64,000 nucleotides of DNA, taken from the NCBI RefSeq assembly GCF_019977655.1, contig NZ_AP024849.1, forward strand, positions 3,071,001 to 3,135,000, written 5' to 3'. This stretch comes from Clostridium gelidum (GTDB lineage Bacteria > Bacillota > Clostridia > Clostridiales > Clostridiaceae). Each line of letters begins with the position of its first letter. The stretch's first letter is position 1. The notes beneath the pieces were generated by a model, which did no database searches, was not told where the DNA came from, and was given only the letters and a program-made list of their open reading frames with translations. A program made the translations under genes and the position numbers. Positions 35,182 through 42,874 of the stretch are shown here, in pieces.

Positions 35182-35189
35182 GAACGTTC
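35182..35189. promoter_or_regulatory. TetR-type operator candidate in the lon promoter
   Basis: GAACGTTC, extended to TGAACGTTCA (35181-35190) with flanking AA/TT symmetry. 34 bp before the lon start. The same core lies before the tetR gene at 35869-35876. Confidence 0.6.
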
Positions 35190-35269
35190 ATTTAACTATT
35201 TATTAAATATTAGCGAGATATTTTTGTGATTATTTCTTCACAAAATTCTCTCGCTTTAATACTCTTGCT

Positions 35270-35836
35270 TTAATTTACTATCAAAGCCGCCTGTATAATC
35301 CTAATCATTTCTTTTAGTAATTCAACTTGCTCTTCTTCTCCAATACACTGATTAATAGCAATGTATTTTACTGGAGAAAAAATTATTGCTATCAAATTAT
35401 CATTTCGAAAATCTTTAAACACTTTCTTTTCTTTCATATCAGTTAACAAATTATTTAAGTTTTTTATACCCGTGCGTTCTGAGCATCCACTCGCTAGAGC
35501 TGGACAACTTGAAAACTGTTCTACGAAATGAAAAATTTCACCATTCTTTTTAATGTATGTGTAATATTCTTTAACAATTATTTCAATAAGTTGCTTACCA
35601 TCAATCACATTATTAACCTTATTAAGTAAATATTCAAAGACTTCTTCAGAATACTCAATATATATATCATGAAGCATTGCTTCTTTATTATCATAATAAA
35701 TATAAACTGTAGCTGGCGAAACCCCTGCTTCTTTAGCTATTTTTGAAATAGAAGTACCCTGAAAACCTTCTTTAAGTATTAACTTAATAACTGCATCTTT
35801 TATACTTTTTTCTTTTTCATCATCTTTTTTTCTCAT
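35270..35836 (-). CDS. TetR family transcriptional regulator
   Basis: 188 aa from the ATG at 35836, 7 bases after GAGG. The N-terminal helix-turn-helix is IKDAVIKLILKEGFQGTSISKIAKEAGVSPATVYIYYDNKE in pattern (FQGTSISKIAKEAGVSPAT core). The C-terminal ligand-binding domain is helical with Cys at SSCPALASGCSER, which could suit thiol or metal sensing, although that is speculation. It lies directly upstream of lon in the same direction, and identical palindromes sit in both promoters, so it probably represses itself and lon. Confidence 0.87.
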   Translation of the reverse strand: MRKKDDEKEKSIKDAVIKLILKEGFQGTSISKIAKEAGVSPATVYIYYDNKEAMLHDIYIEYSEEVFEYLLNKVNNVIDGKQLIEIIVKEYYTYIKKNGEIFHFVEQFSSCPALASGCSERTGIKNLNNLLTDMKEKKVFKDFRNDNLIAIIFSPVKYIAINQCIGEEEQVELLKEMIRIIQAALIVN

Positions 35837-35868
35837 TTGCACACCTCTATTATATTTCTATAATAAAC

Positions 35869-35876
35869 GAACGTTC
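35869..35876. promoter_or_regulatory. TetR-type operator candidate in the tetR promoter
   Basis: GAACGTTC flanked symmetrically by AAAC and TTTT. About 33 bp before the tetR start, the same spacing as in lon. Confidence 0.6.
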
Positions 35877-36031
35877 TTTTATTGTCAATATAAATCTTTA
35901 TTATACTTAACTTTTTACTAGTATTAATTTACAATTTTCTAAATATTCTGATATTTTGTTGCATATTTAACCAGCTTTGATGTAAAATGTATATAGGATA
36001 CTAAAGTATTCCAATTAAGGAGGCTGATGTT

Positions 36032-37678
36032 ATGACTGAACAAATGTTTTGTTATCAATGTGAACAAACTGCTGGAGGTAAAGGATGCACTAAAATAGGT
36101 GTTTGCGGAAAAACACCAGAAATTGCAGCAATGCAAGATTTATTAATTTACCAACTAAAAGGAATCAGCATATACGCTAATGAACTTATGGATAAAAATG
36201 AAAAGGTTGACAATTCAATAGCTTCTTTTGTTGAAGACTCTTTATTTATGACATTAACTAATGTTAATTTTGATCCTAATGCTCATATTACTAGGCTTCA
36301 AAAGTCTCAAAAAATTAAAGAAGATTTAAGAAAAAAGGCTGGAGATGAAAAAATAAATTCTCCTTATGCACTTTACAATTTAAGTTCTTCTAAAGAAGAA
36401 CTTCTTGAAGATGCTAAAAAAGCTGGAATAATGTATGATGAAAATTTAGATCCAGATATTCGTTCAGTTCGTGAAACTATAAAATATGGATTAAAGGGAA
36501 TTGCTGCTTATTCTCATCAAGCAAGATTTGTAAAATATACTAGTTATGAAGTAAATAACTTCTATTTTAAAGCTTTGGCTGCCATTACTGATGATAATTT
36601 GACTCTTGAAGATTTAATTAAGTTATTAGTTGAAACTGGAGATATGGGCGTTAAAATAATGGAAGTCCTAGACACTGCTAATAATACTACTTATAGTTCT
36701 CCATCACCTACAAAAGTTAATGTAAATATCAAAAAAGGTCCATTTATAATAGTTTCTGGTCATGATTTAAGAGACTTAGAACTGTTATTACGACAAACTG
36801 AAGGTAAAGGTATAAATATTTATACTCACGGCGAAATGTTACCTTCACATGGATATCCCGAATTAAATAAATATGCTCATTTAGTAGGTAACTTTGGAGG
36901 CGCATGGCAAAATCAACAAAAAGAATTTGATAATATACCAGGCTGCATTTTAATGACAACAAATTGCTTAATGAAACCAAAGGATTCTTATAAGGATAGA
37001 ATCTTTTCAACAAGTGTTGTTGGATGGGACGGTATTAAACATATAGAAAAAGATGAAAATGGAAATAAAGATTTTTCTGAAATAACAACTAAAGCATTAG
37101 AATTAGGTGGCTTTAAAGAAGATGAAGAAGTTAAAGAAATTTTAGTAGGCTTTGGACACAAAGCAACTTTGAGTCATGCTAATACAATAATAAATGCAGT
37201 TAAAGATGGAAAAATCAAGCATTTCTTCTTAATAGGTGGATGTGATGGCGCAAAACCTGGAAGAAATTATTATACAGAATTTGCTGAGAAAGTTCCGAGT
37301 GACTGTATTATACTTACTTTAGCCTGTGGAAAATATCGTTTTAATAAAATAGATTTTGGCGAAGTTGCAGGTCTTCCAAGATTACTAGATGTTGGGCAAT
37401 GTAATGATGCTTATTCAGCAGTTAGAATAGCTTTAGCTTTAGCTGATGCATTTAAATGTGGAATTAATGATTTACCATTATCAATAGTATTATCTTGGTA
37501 TGAACAAAAAGCGGTAACCGATCTTTTAGCATTGCTTTCATTAGGTGTTAAAGGAATGTATCTTGGGCCAAGCTTACCTGCTTTCTTAAGTCCTAATGTA
37601 TTACAATTTTTAGTTGATAATTTTGGTATTAAACCAATAAGTACTCCTGATGATGATTTAAAACAAATATTAGGATAA
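36032..37678 (+). CDS. hcp: Hybrid-cluster protein (hydroxylamine/NO reductase), copy 1
   Basis: 548 aa. N-terminal cubane ligands Cys7, Cys10, Cys19, Cys25 (FCYQCEQTAGGKGCTKIGVC, the class I C-x2-C-x8-C-x5-C spacing). Hybrid-cluster ligands lie in GHDLRDLELL, YTHGEMLPSHGYPEL, CILMTTNCLM, FFLIGGCDGAKPGRNYY, LACGKYRFN, DVGQCNDAYS and SWYEQKA. Hcp reduces NO and hydroxylamine, protecting anaerobes from nitrosative stress. Closely related to copy 3 (42875), more distant from copy 2 (40923). Transcribed away from tetR; good AGGAGG site. None of the palindromes noted upstream of its neighbours is obvious here. Confidence 0.95.
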   Translation: MTEQMFCYQCEQTAGGKGCTKIGVCGKTPEIAAMQDLLIYQLKGISIYANELMDKNEKVDNSIASFVEDSLFMTLTNVNFDPNAHITRLQKSQKIKEDLRKKAGDEKINSPYALYNLSSSKEELLEDAKKAGIMYDENLDPDIRSVRETIKYGLKGIAAYSHQARFVKYTSYEVNNFYFKALAAITDDNLTLEDLIKLLVETGDMGVKIMEVLDTANNTTYSSPSPTKVNVNIKKGPFIIVSGHDLRDLELLLRQTEGKGINIYTHGEMLPSHGYPELNKYAHLVGNFGGAWQNQQKEFDNIPGCILMTTNCLMKPKDSYKDRIFSTSVVGWDGIKHIEKDENGNKDFSEITTKALELGGFKEDEEVKEILVGFGHKATLSHANTIINAVKDGKIKHFFLIGGCDGAKPGRNYYTEFAEKVPSDCIILTLACGKYRFNKIDFGEVAGLPRLLDVGQCNDAYSAVRIALALADAFKCGINDLPLSIVLSWYEQKAVTDLLALLSLGVKGMYLGPSLPAFLSPNVLQFLVDNFGIKPISTPDDDLKQILG

Positions 37679-37745
37679 GGCACAATCAAAAAAATAACAA
37701 GTCCATTTGCTAGCAAATTGGACTTGTTATTTTCTTTCGTGTAAC
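37678..37745. repeat. Bidirectional terminator within a dispersed repeat, copy B
   Basis: AATAACAAGTCCA (37693-37705) pairs with TGGACTTGTTATT (37720-37732) between the convergent hcp and ric genes. The left end through TTTGC is nearly identical to 59864-59893, and the right end resembles the right end of that larger element, as if this were a deletion derivative. Confidence 0.7.
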
Positions 37746-37788
37746 TAAATAATAAATTAGTAAAAAGTATGTCTCTAATTAATATTAT

Positions 37789-38502
37789 TTAATTTTCTTT
37801 TAGATTACAAAGTCTTGGAAATAGTATATTACTTTCTAAATGTATGTGCTGGAACAAATCCGACTCCATTTCGTCAAGTTTAGAGTATGCTAATCTATAA
37901 GTTGTACAAGCATTAGCTGGAGCTTCATAGTCATTAGTTATCTCTCTTAATTCCTTAAGTATATTACCTGCTCCAGTGTGTTCATCTTGCAATTGCTTAA
38001 TTATATTTATAGCTTTATCTAAATCAGCTTCATTATTATTCATTAAATATGATTTTATTGCTGGATATTGAATTGTTTCTTCTTCTATTAAGTGAGCTTC
38101 CAAATCCATTTTAATGGTATGAAATAACTTATATACTCTTGAAAGTTCAGGGTGCTTTGCCCCATGGACTCTTAATATCTTAGTTGTTAATTCACTTATT
38201 TTAGGGAGATTCTCATAAAGATAAGCATGATGTGAATTTACAATTTGATCAATTAATTCTTCAAAAGATACTTCAAGCCAATTTCTATCATTTGATTGGA
38301 TGTTATTTTTAAATATTTCATATGAAATATTTATTCTTTCCAATAATTCTTCTTCATTAATTCCTTGCTCATTTATAGCAGTCACCAATAATCTATCACC
38401 ACCACAACAGAAATCAATTCTATATTTTTTAAGTATGTCTGCAGCATTTGGAAACTTAGCTACTATATCACCGATTTTTTGATTACTATTAAATATACTC
38501 AT
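37789..38502 (-). CDS. Iron-sulfur cluster repair di-iron protein (Ric/ScdA/YtfE type)
   Basis: 237 aa. The N-terminal DUF542 (ScdA-N) domain is IGDIVAKFPNAADILKKYRI with the CCGG motif (DFCCGGDR); the hemerythrin-like domain follows with NSHHAYLYE, HGAKHPEL, HLIEEETIQYP, EHTGAG and HIHLESNILFPR carrying the expected His and Glu ligands. Such proteins rebuild Fe-S clusters damaged by NO or peroxide and can handle NO directly. Placed between hcp copy 1 and DUF2249, fitting a nitrosative-stress cluster. Confidence 0.93.
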   Translation of the reverse strand: MSIFNSNQKIGDIVAKFPNAADILKKYRIDFCCGGDRLLVTAINEQGINEEELLERINISYEIFKNNIQSNDRNWLEVSFEELIDQIVNSHHAYLYENLPKISELTTKILRVHGAKHPELSRVYKLFHTIKMDLEAHLIEEETIQYPAIKSYLMNNNEADLDKAINIIKQLQDEHTGAGNILKELREITNDYEAPANACTTYRLAYSKLDEMESDLFQHIHLESNILFPRLCNLKEN

Positions 38503-38586
38503 TTATATATTCCTCCTATATTATTAATTCTAGCTTTATTTTTTCTGATATATCAATACCTATTACTAACTTCGATGGAATATAAA

Positions 38587-38820
38587 TTATTTCTTTGTAA
38601 TAGCAACCCTCCATACTTCAGGACCTTCTTCTAGGTATTCCCATTCAAATGTTTCTGGTAACTCCATTATAAACTGATAATGGAGTGGACGAGGATCATG
38701 ATCATTTATAAGTTCCATTTTTTCACCAGATGCTAAGCTTTCAAAAGTTTTAAAAATCATTGGGTGTTTATCTTTAGGCTCATATATTCTAGCATCCACA
38801 GTTGCAGTAAAATTTGACAT
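38587..38820 (-). CDS. DUF2249 domain protein
   Basis: 77 aa, a lone DUF2249 domain: VDARIYEPKDKHPMIF, LASGEKMELINDHDPRPLHYQF, then FEWEYLEEGPEVWRVAITK. DUF2249 proteins are common next to ric, hcp and denitrification genes and are thought to act in redox or Fe-S/NO-related processes; no activity is established. Upstream are the TGATTTGAATCA palindrome (38914) and a weaker GTAAC site. About 85 bp separates it from ric, so they may be co-transcribed. Confidence 0.87.
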   Translation of the reverse strand: MSNFTATVDARIYEPKDKHPMIFKTFESLASGEKMELINDHDPRPLHYQFIMELPETFEWEYLEEGPEVWRVAITKK

Positions 38821-38913
38821 ATTTAATTCCTCCTAAGTTTTTTATTTATTTCTAAAATTTATGTTTTATTTAACTTCTGACTCAATTATAACTTCATTTG
38901 ATCTAATAAAATG

Positions 38914-38925
38914 TGATTTGAATCA
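38914..38925. promoter_or_regulatory. TGATTTnnATCA palindrome, site 1
   Basis: TGATTTGAATCA, about 95 bp before the DUF2249 start. CRP/FNR-like symmetric site; one of five in the hcp region. Confidence 0.5.
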
Positions 38926-39243
38926 AATATGAACCAAAATATGCAAAAAAAGAAAATCAACTAATATTAATAATTACTTTTTTATTTTTTTAACTTTTAC
39001 AATTTAGATTTTGCTACATTCTCTTTTTTTCTCTGTAACAACAATTACGTAACTTTAAAAAAGCAATGAGTAATTTAATGGGTTATAATTAGAATAATAT
39101 ATTAAGAATTCCACATAATATCTAGGGGATAAAGTTTTGTGAGTTTAATTTCGTTTCATTATGGCTTCATTAATTACTTATAATATAGCATCGAGTGAAC
39201 CATATTCTATTGCACCAACTATAATAATTAAAGAGGTATATAT
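38926..39243. other. Divergent intergenic region with regulatory sites
   Basis: Between the minus-strand DUF2249 gene and the plus-strand exported-protein genes. Apart from the palindromes noted separately, no ORF or repeat stands out. Confidence 0.4.
39035..39048. promoter_or_regulatory. GTAAC-N4-(A/G)TTAC site, degenerate
   Basis: GTAAC-AACA-ATTAC, one mismatch from the palindrome at 42735, 45922 and 48162. Lies in the divergent region between the DUF2249 gene and the plus-strand exported-protein pair. Confidence 0.3.
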
Positions 39244-39561
39244 ATGAAAAGGTTTAGTATAATTTTTCTTTTAATTTTGTTTCTGCTTCCAAATATGACA
39301 ATAGCAACTTCCCATGCTCAACAAATAACACTTAAAGAAGGTGACTATAGAGCTAGTGATTTAAATTTACTACCAAACAATAATTATAGTGTAGAAAACA
39401 TTTCTACCAGTGACTCTGCAGTTGTGATTATTTTTGATTCTAATAGTATTATACAGGAACTTATAAAACTAGTACCAGAATCAGGGACCTATAATCTACC
39501 AATAATAAATCATGGATATGAAATTATGGTAATAGGCAACGGAGAAGTAATTATTTCTTAA
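39244..39561 (+). CDS. Small exported protein of unknown function, paralogue 1
   Basis: 105 aa. The N-terminal ~23 residues are a signal peptide (KR, then IIFLLILFLLPNMTIA, cleavage near ATSHA). The mature part is ~80 residues with a pattern shared with the next gene: LKEGDY-ASDLNLLPNNNYSV, VVIIFDSN-IIQEL, YEIMVIGNGEVIIS. No Cys in the mature part and no membrane segment. I do not recognise the family; beta-rich, probably a small cell-surface or periplasm-like domain. GAGG site before ATG. Tandem with its paralogue. Confidence 0.65.
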   Translation: MKRFSIIFLLILFLLPNMTIATSHAQQITLKEGDYRASDLNLLPNNNYSVENISTSDSAVVIIFDSNSIIQELIKLVPESGTYNLPIINHGYEIMVIGNGEVIIS

Positions 39562-39609
39562 AATATGCTTCCAGACATATTTAATACAAAGTAAAAAAGG
39601 TGGATATTT

Positions 39610-39927
39610 ATGAAAAAAATTATTGTTATGATAGGACTTTTAATCAGTTTATCATTTAATGTTCTCATCATACCTTGTATGGCTGAAACAAGAATTACAA
39701 AAAATGGAGTTTATACACTCGATTATTTAAAGTTGTCTCCAGATAAAAATTATACCGTTAATAATAATTCATTTAATGAAAGAACTTTTTTATTTGTTTT
39801 TGACTCTAATTTAAATATTGTTCAAACTGTACGTTTATGGCCACAATCGAGGAGCTTCAAGTTAGTACCTCTTAAAGATGGATATAAAATTGCGGTAACT
39901 GGTGAAGGTGAATTAATTATTTCCTAA
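39610..39927 (+). CDS. Small exported protein of unknown function, paralogue 2
   Basis: 105 aa, same length and architecture as the gene 48 bp upstream: signal peptide (KK, IIVMIGLLISLSFNVLII, cleavage near CMAET), then YTLDYLKLSPDKNYTV, FLFVFDSNLNIVQTVRLWPQS, YKIAVTGEGELIIS. The Cys near the cleavage site (PCMAE) could allow lipid attachment but is not a good lipobox. Identity to paralogue 1 is modest, so the duplication is old. Function unknown. Confidence 0.65.
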   Translation: MKKIIVMIGLLISLSFNVLIIPCMAETRITKNGVYTLDYLKLSPDKNYTVNNNSFNERTFLFVFDSNLNIVQTVRLWPQSRSFKLVPLKDGYKIAVTGEGELIIS

Positions 39928-39988
39928 AAGTTAATCTATATAATAGTTTCTATATATTAATTCTATTTGAATTTCATTTATAAATATG

Positions 39989-40000
39989 TGATTTAAATCA
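39989..40000. promoter_or_regulatory. TGATTTnnATCA palindrome, site 2
   Basis: TGATTTAAATCA inside a convergent intergenic region, after both neighbouring genes. It has no obvious target unless a small RNA is made here. Confidence 0.4.
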
Positions 40001-40091
40001 TATGTTTATAAATTTCCGTTTATTGTAAATCGATAGTTCTTCTAATATTATGCATTCGCCAGTTAGAGGTATATAATTTCAAGGTAAAATA

Positions 40092-40125
40092 AAAAGGATG
40101 CCTCAGATTTTTAAGGCATCCTTTT
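40092..40125. terminator. Bidirectional terminator
   Basis: AAAAGGATGCC (40092-40102) pairs with GGCATCCTTTT (40115-40125) between convergent genes; A/T ends serve both strands. Confidence 0.8.
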
Positions 40126-40127
40126 AT

Positions 40128-40613
40128 CTATTGTAGTTTAAGACAAGGTCCATGACCCGTAGCTATAAAATTAGGTTTTAATTGTCGCAAAGTTTGTATT
40201 AATAATCCATCCCAAAGATGCATTTCTGAAGGATAATCAATGAATTCCAATTCATAACTATCTGTCGTTAGCTTTTCTCCAGCTTTTTTTGTAATAGTTT
40301 TTGCCTTAATTCCAAAACCATTTAATTGACGCGCCGTAACTTCAGAACAAATTGTCAAAGCCTCAGGAAAATGTTCTAATATTACTGACAACGCACCACA
40401 TTCATCTGCTTCAAAATGTGAAATAAAAATATATTTTAAATCTTTGCTGTTGAGTGCTGCTTTAAGTTGTGGCAGCAAAGCTTCTGCCTGCATTACATTA
40501 CCTGTATGTACTAATAATGGTTCATCGCATAATAACAAATATTGATGAAATGTAAGATTAATCTGCTGAATATAACTACTAAATTGGTGTAAATCCTTAT
40601 TTATAATCGCCAT
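40128..40613 (-). CDS. Shortened metallo-beta-lactamase-fold protein, flavodiiron-like
   Basis: 161 aa. Shows the flavodiiron-type MBL order: HTGN early, FISHFEADECG (H-x-E-x-D metal motif), TICSEVTARQL, then IDYPSEMHLWDGLL and finally LKPNFIATGHGP. Typical relatives are 240 aa or more; here the stretch between HLWDGLL and the C-terminal HGP, which normally carries the bridging Asp (SDLF-type motif), is missing, as if ~70 residues were deleted. Flavodiiron proteins reduce O2 or NO, which fits the neighbourhood, but loss of a metal-bridging Asp makes di-iron activity doubtful. TGATTTATATCA lies 94 bp upstream. Confidence 0.6.
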   Translation of the reverse strand: MAIINKDLHQFSSYIQQINLTFHQYLLLCDEPLLVHTGNVMQAEALLPQLKAALNSKDLKYIFISHFEADECGALSVILEHFPEALTICSEVTARQLNGFGIKAKTITKKAGEKLTTDSYELEFIDYPSEMHLWDGLLIQTLRQLKPNFIATGHGPCLKLQ

Positions 40614-40706
40614 ATAACTACCTCTTTTCTTTTTAAATATAATCTAAATACGAAATCAAATTTTATTAGATAATAACATTATAACCATTGCTTTATATTT
40701 TTAGTG

Positions 40707-40718
40707 TGATTTATATCA
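40707..40718. promoter_or_regulatory. TGATTTnnATCA palindrome, site 3
   Basis: TGATTTATATCA, extended to GTGATTTATATCAC (40706-40719), upstream of the MBL-fold gene. Confidence 0.5.
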
Positions 40719-40746
40719 CGACATCAATATAATTTTCATTTTTTGA

Positions 40747-40767
40747 TCAACTGCAGTTTTTATTCAT
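40747..40767 (-). other. Six-codon ORF behind a strong ribosome site
   Basis: AAGGAGG precedes ATG (40767) and the frame reads MNKNCS then TGA. Either the stump of a lost gene or a leader peptide in the 5' region of the MBL-fold gene. Confidence 0.25.
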
Positions 40768-40814
40768 ACTATCATCCTCCTTATTGATTTACTAAATATT
40801 AATACGTAAAAATA

Positions 40815-40845
40815 AATCCTAGCTACAATGTACGTAGCTAGGATT
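40815..40845 (-). terminator. Terminator of hcp copy 2
   Basis: 12-bp perfect stem (AATCCTAGCTAC and complement), 7-base loop, T-rich on the minus strand. Confidence 0.8.
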
Positions 40846-40922
40846 ATATATTGTAAATAATACTGTAGATTATAAATAGGGCACATTTTTATTGGATAAT
40901 ATTTTTATGAAATAATATTATC

Positions 40923-42626
40923 TTAAGCTTCCATAAACATTTTCATGTCATCTTCTACAGTTGTAATTCCACCAATACCAAAGTTATCTATCAATACTTT
41001 AGCAACATTTGGTGAAAGGAATGCTGGAAGTGTTGGTCCTAAGTGAATGTTTTTAACACCTAAGTGTAATAATGATAATAATACTATTACAGCTTTTTGT
41101 TCATACCAAGCTATGTTGTATGATATAGGTAATTCATTTATATCATCTAATTCAAATACTTCTTTAAGTTTAAGTGCTATAACAACTAATGAATATGAAT
41201 CATTACATTGTCCTGCATCTAATACTCTTGGAATTCCTCCAATATCACCTAAGTTTAATTTATTATACTTATATTTAGCACAACCTGCTGTTAATATAAC
41301 TGTATCTTTAGGTAATTTTTCTGCAAAATCAGTATAGTAATTTCTTGATTTAGCTCTTCCATCACAACCAGCCATTACAAAGAATCTCTTTATAGCTCCA
41401 GTTTTAACAGCATCTACAACTTTATCTGCAAGGGCTAAAACTTGATTATGAGCAAATCCACCAACTATTTGTCCTTTTTCTATTTCAGTAGGTGCATTAC
41501 ATTTTTTAGCCATTTCTATAATCTTAGAAAAGTTTTTTACTCCTTTAAAATTAGCTTCTATATGAGCACATCCAGGCATTCCTGTAGCTCCAGTTGTAAA
41601 TAATCTATCTTTATACGAATCTTTAGGTATAACTATACAGTTAGTAGTCATAAGTATTGGTCCATTAAAGCTTTCAAATTCTTCTTTTTGCTTCCACCAT
41701 GCATTTCCATAGTTTCCTGCAAAATGTTCATATTTCTTGAACTTTGGATAGTATTGTCCAGCAAGCATTTCTCCGTGAGTATAAACATCTACTCCAGTTC
41801 CTTCTGTTTGCTCAAGTAACATTTCTAAATCTTTTAAATCATGTCCTGAAATTAATATTCCTGGATTAGTTCTAACCCCAATATCTACAGTTGTTATTTC
41901 AGGATGTCCATATTTTTCAGTATTAGCTTTATCTAGTAATGCCATACCATCTACACCAAATTTACCAGCTTCTAAAGTTAAAGCAACTAACTCATCAATT
42001 GATAAACTATCATCTAATGTGGCAGCTAATGCTTTTGCCATAAATCCGTGAACTTCTTCATTATTATAACTTAAGTTCATAGAATGCTTCATGTAAGCTG
42101 ATAATCCTTTTAATCCATAAGTAATAAGTTCTCTTAAACTTCTTATATCCTCATTTTCAGTTGCAAGTACTCCAACTTTTTCGGCCTTTGAATCAAATTC
42201 TATTGTATTATCACCAGTCCAAGCTGCTGCATCTGGCATTATCATTTCTGTAGTTTGCATTCCAAATATTTTTTTGAAGAAACCACCATTTACTACGACC
42301 TCTCCAACCTTTCCACCAGCTTTAATAACTTTAGCTTTTAAAATTTCTCTTAGTTTTAAAGTTTCTCTTACTCTATCCAAAATAGAATCTCTATCAAAAT
42401 TAGCATTTGTAATTGTTGTGAATAAATTTTCTGTTATATATTTATCAACAGTACTATCTATAACTCCAACTTTTCTTCCTTCATTACTTACTATAGCTAG
42501 TCCTTTAGTTACATATATTAATAAATCTTGAGCCTTTGCTACATTTTCATCTTTACCGCAAACTCCCACTTTAGTACATCCAGTACAACCTGCTGTTTCT
42601 TGACATTGATAACAAAACATTGACAT
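40923..42626 (-). CDS. hcp: Hybrid-cluster protein, copy 2 (divergent clade)
   Basis: 567 aa. Cubane Cys5, Cys8, Cys17, Cys23 (FCYQCQETAGCTGCTKVGVC, with an extra Cys14). Hybrid-cluster region conserved: GHDLKDLEMLLEQ, YTHGEMLAGQYYP, ILMTTNCIV, RFFVMAGCDGRAKSRNYY, AGCAKYKYNK, DAGQCNDSYS, WYEQKA. It differs from copies 1 and 3 by a ~20-residue insertion near residues 100-125 and many substitutions, so it belongs to another Hcp subgroup. NO/hydroxylamine reduction expected. A GTAAC-N4-GTTAC palindrome lies 109 bp before the start. Confidence 0.94.
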   Translation of the reverse strand: MSMFCYQCQETAGCTGCTKVGVCGKDENVAKAQDLLIYVTKGLAIVSNEGRKVGVIDSTVDKYITENLFTTITNANFDRDSILDRVRETLKLREILKAKVIKAGGKVGEVVVNGGFFKKIFGMQTTEMIMPDAAAWTGDNTIEFDSKAEKVGVLATENEDIRSLRELITYGLKGLSAYMKHSMNLSYNNEEVHGFMAKALAATLDDSLSIDELVALTLEAGKFGVDGMALLDKANTEKYGHPEITTVDIGVRTNPGILISGHDLKDLEMLLEQTEGTGVDVYTHGEMLAGQYYPKFKKYEHFAGNYGNAWWKQKEEFESFNGPILMTTNCIVIPKDSYKDRLFTTGATGMPGCAHIEANFKGVKNFSKIIEMAKKCNAPTEIEKGQIVGGFAHNQVLALADKVVDAVKTGAIKRFFVMAGCDGRAKSRNYYTDFAEKLPKDTVILTAGCAKYKYNKLNLGDIGGIPRVLDAGQCNDSYSLVVIALKLKEVFELDDINELPISYNIAWYEQKAVIVLLSLLHLGVKNIHLGPTLPAFLSPNVAKVLIDNFGIGGITTVEDDMKMFMEA

Positions 42627-42734
42627 ATTATGTCCTCCTATTTTCTTTTATTTTATATACAAAATTAATAACTTCTTGTTACTATTTCATCTTCTTGACT
42701 ATTTAGAGTTTACTATATTCTTTTCTTTATATCT

Positions 42735-42748
42735 GTAACATACGTTAC
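42735..42748. promoter_or_regulatory. GTAAC-N4-GTTAC palindrome, site 1
   Basis: GTAACATACGTTAC upstream of hcp copy 2; same architecture as the sites at 45922 and 48162. Confidence 0.5.
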
Positions 42749-42811
42749 TAATTTAAAATTAATAATTTGTTACCCATATCTATTTTTTCTACTTAGATAT
42801 AAATTATTTAG

Positions 42812-42860
42812 GGCATAATCAAAAAAATCTAATTGATGATATAACCTCATCAATTAGATT
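42812..42860 (-). terminator. Terminator of hcp copy 3, with shared end sequence (copy C)
   Basis: 14-bp arms AATCTAATTGATGA and complement (42826-42839; 42847-42860). The minus-strand T tract continues into TTTTTTTGATTATGCC, the same sequence found at the dispersed repeats at 16653, 37678 and 59862. Confidence 0.75.
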
Positions 42861-42874
42861 CTATTAATTTATAC

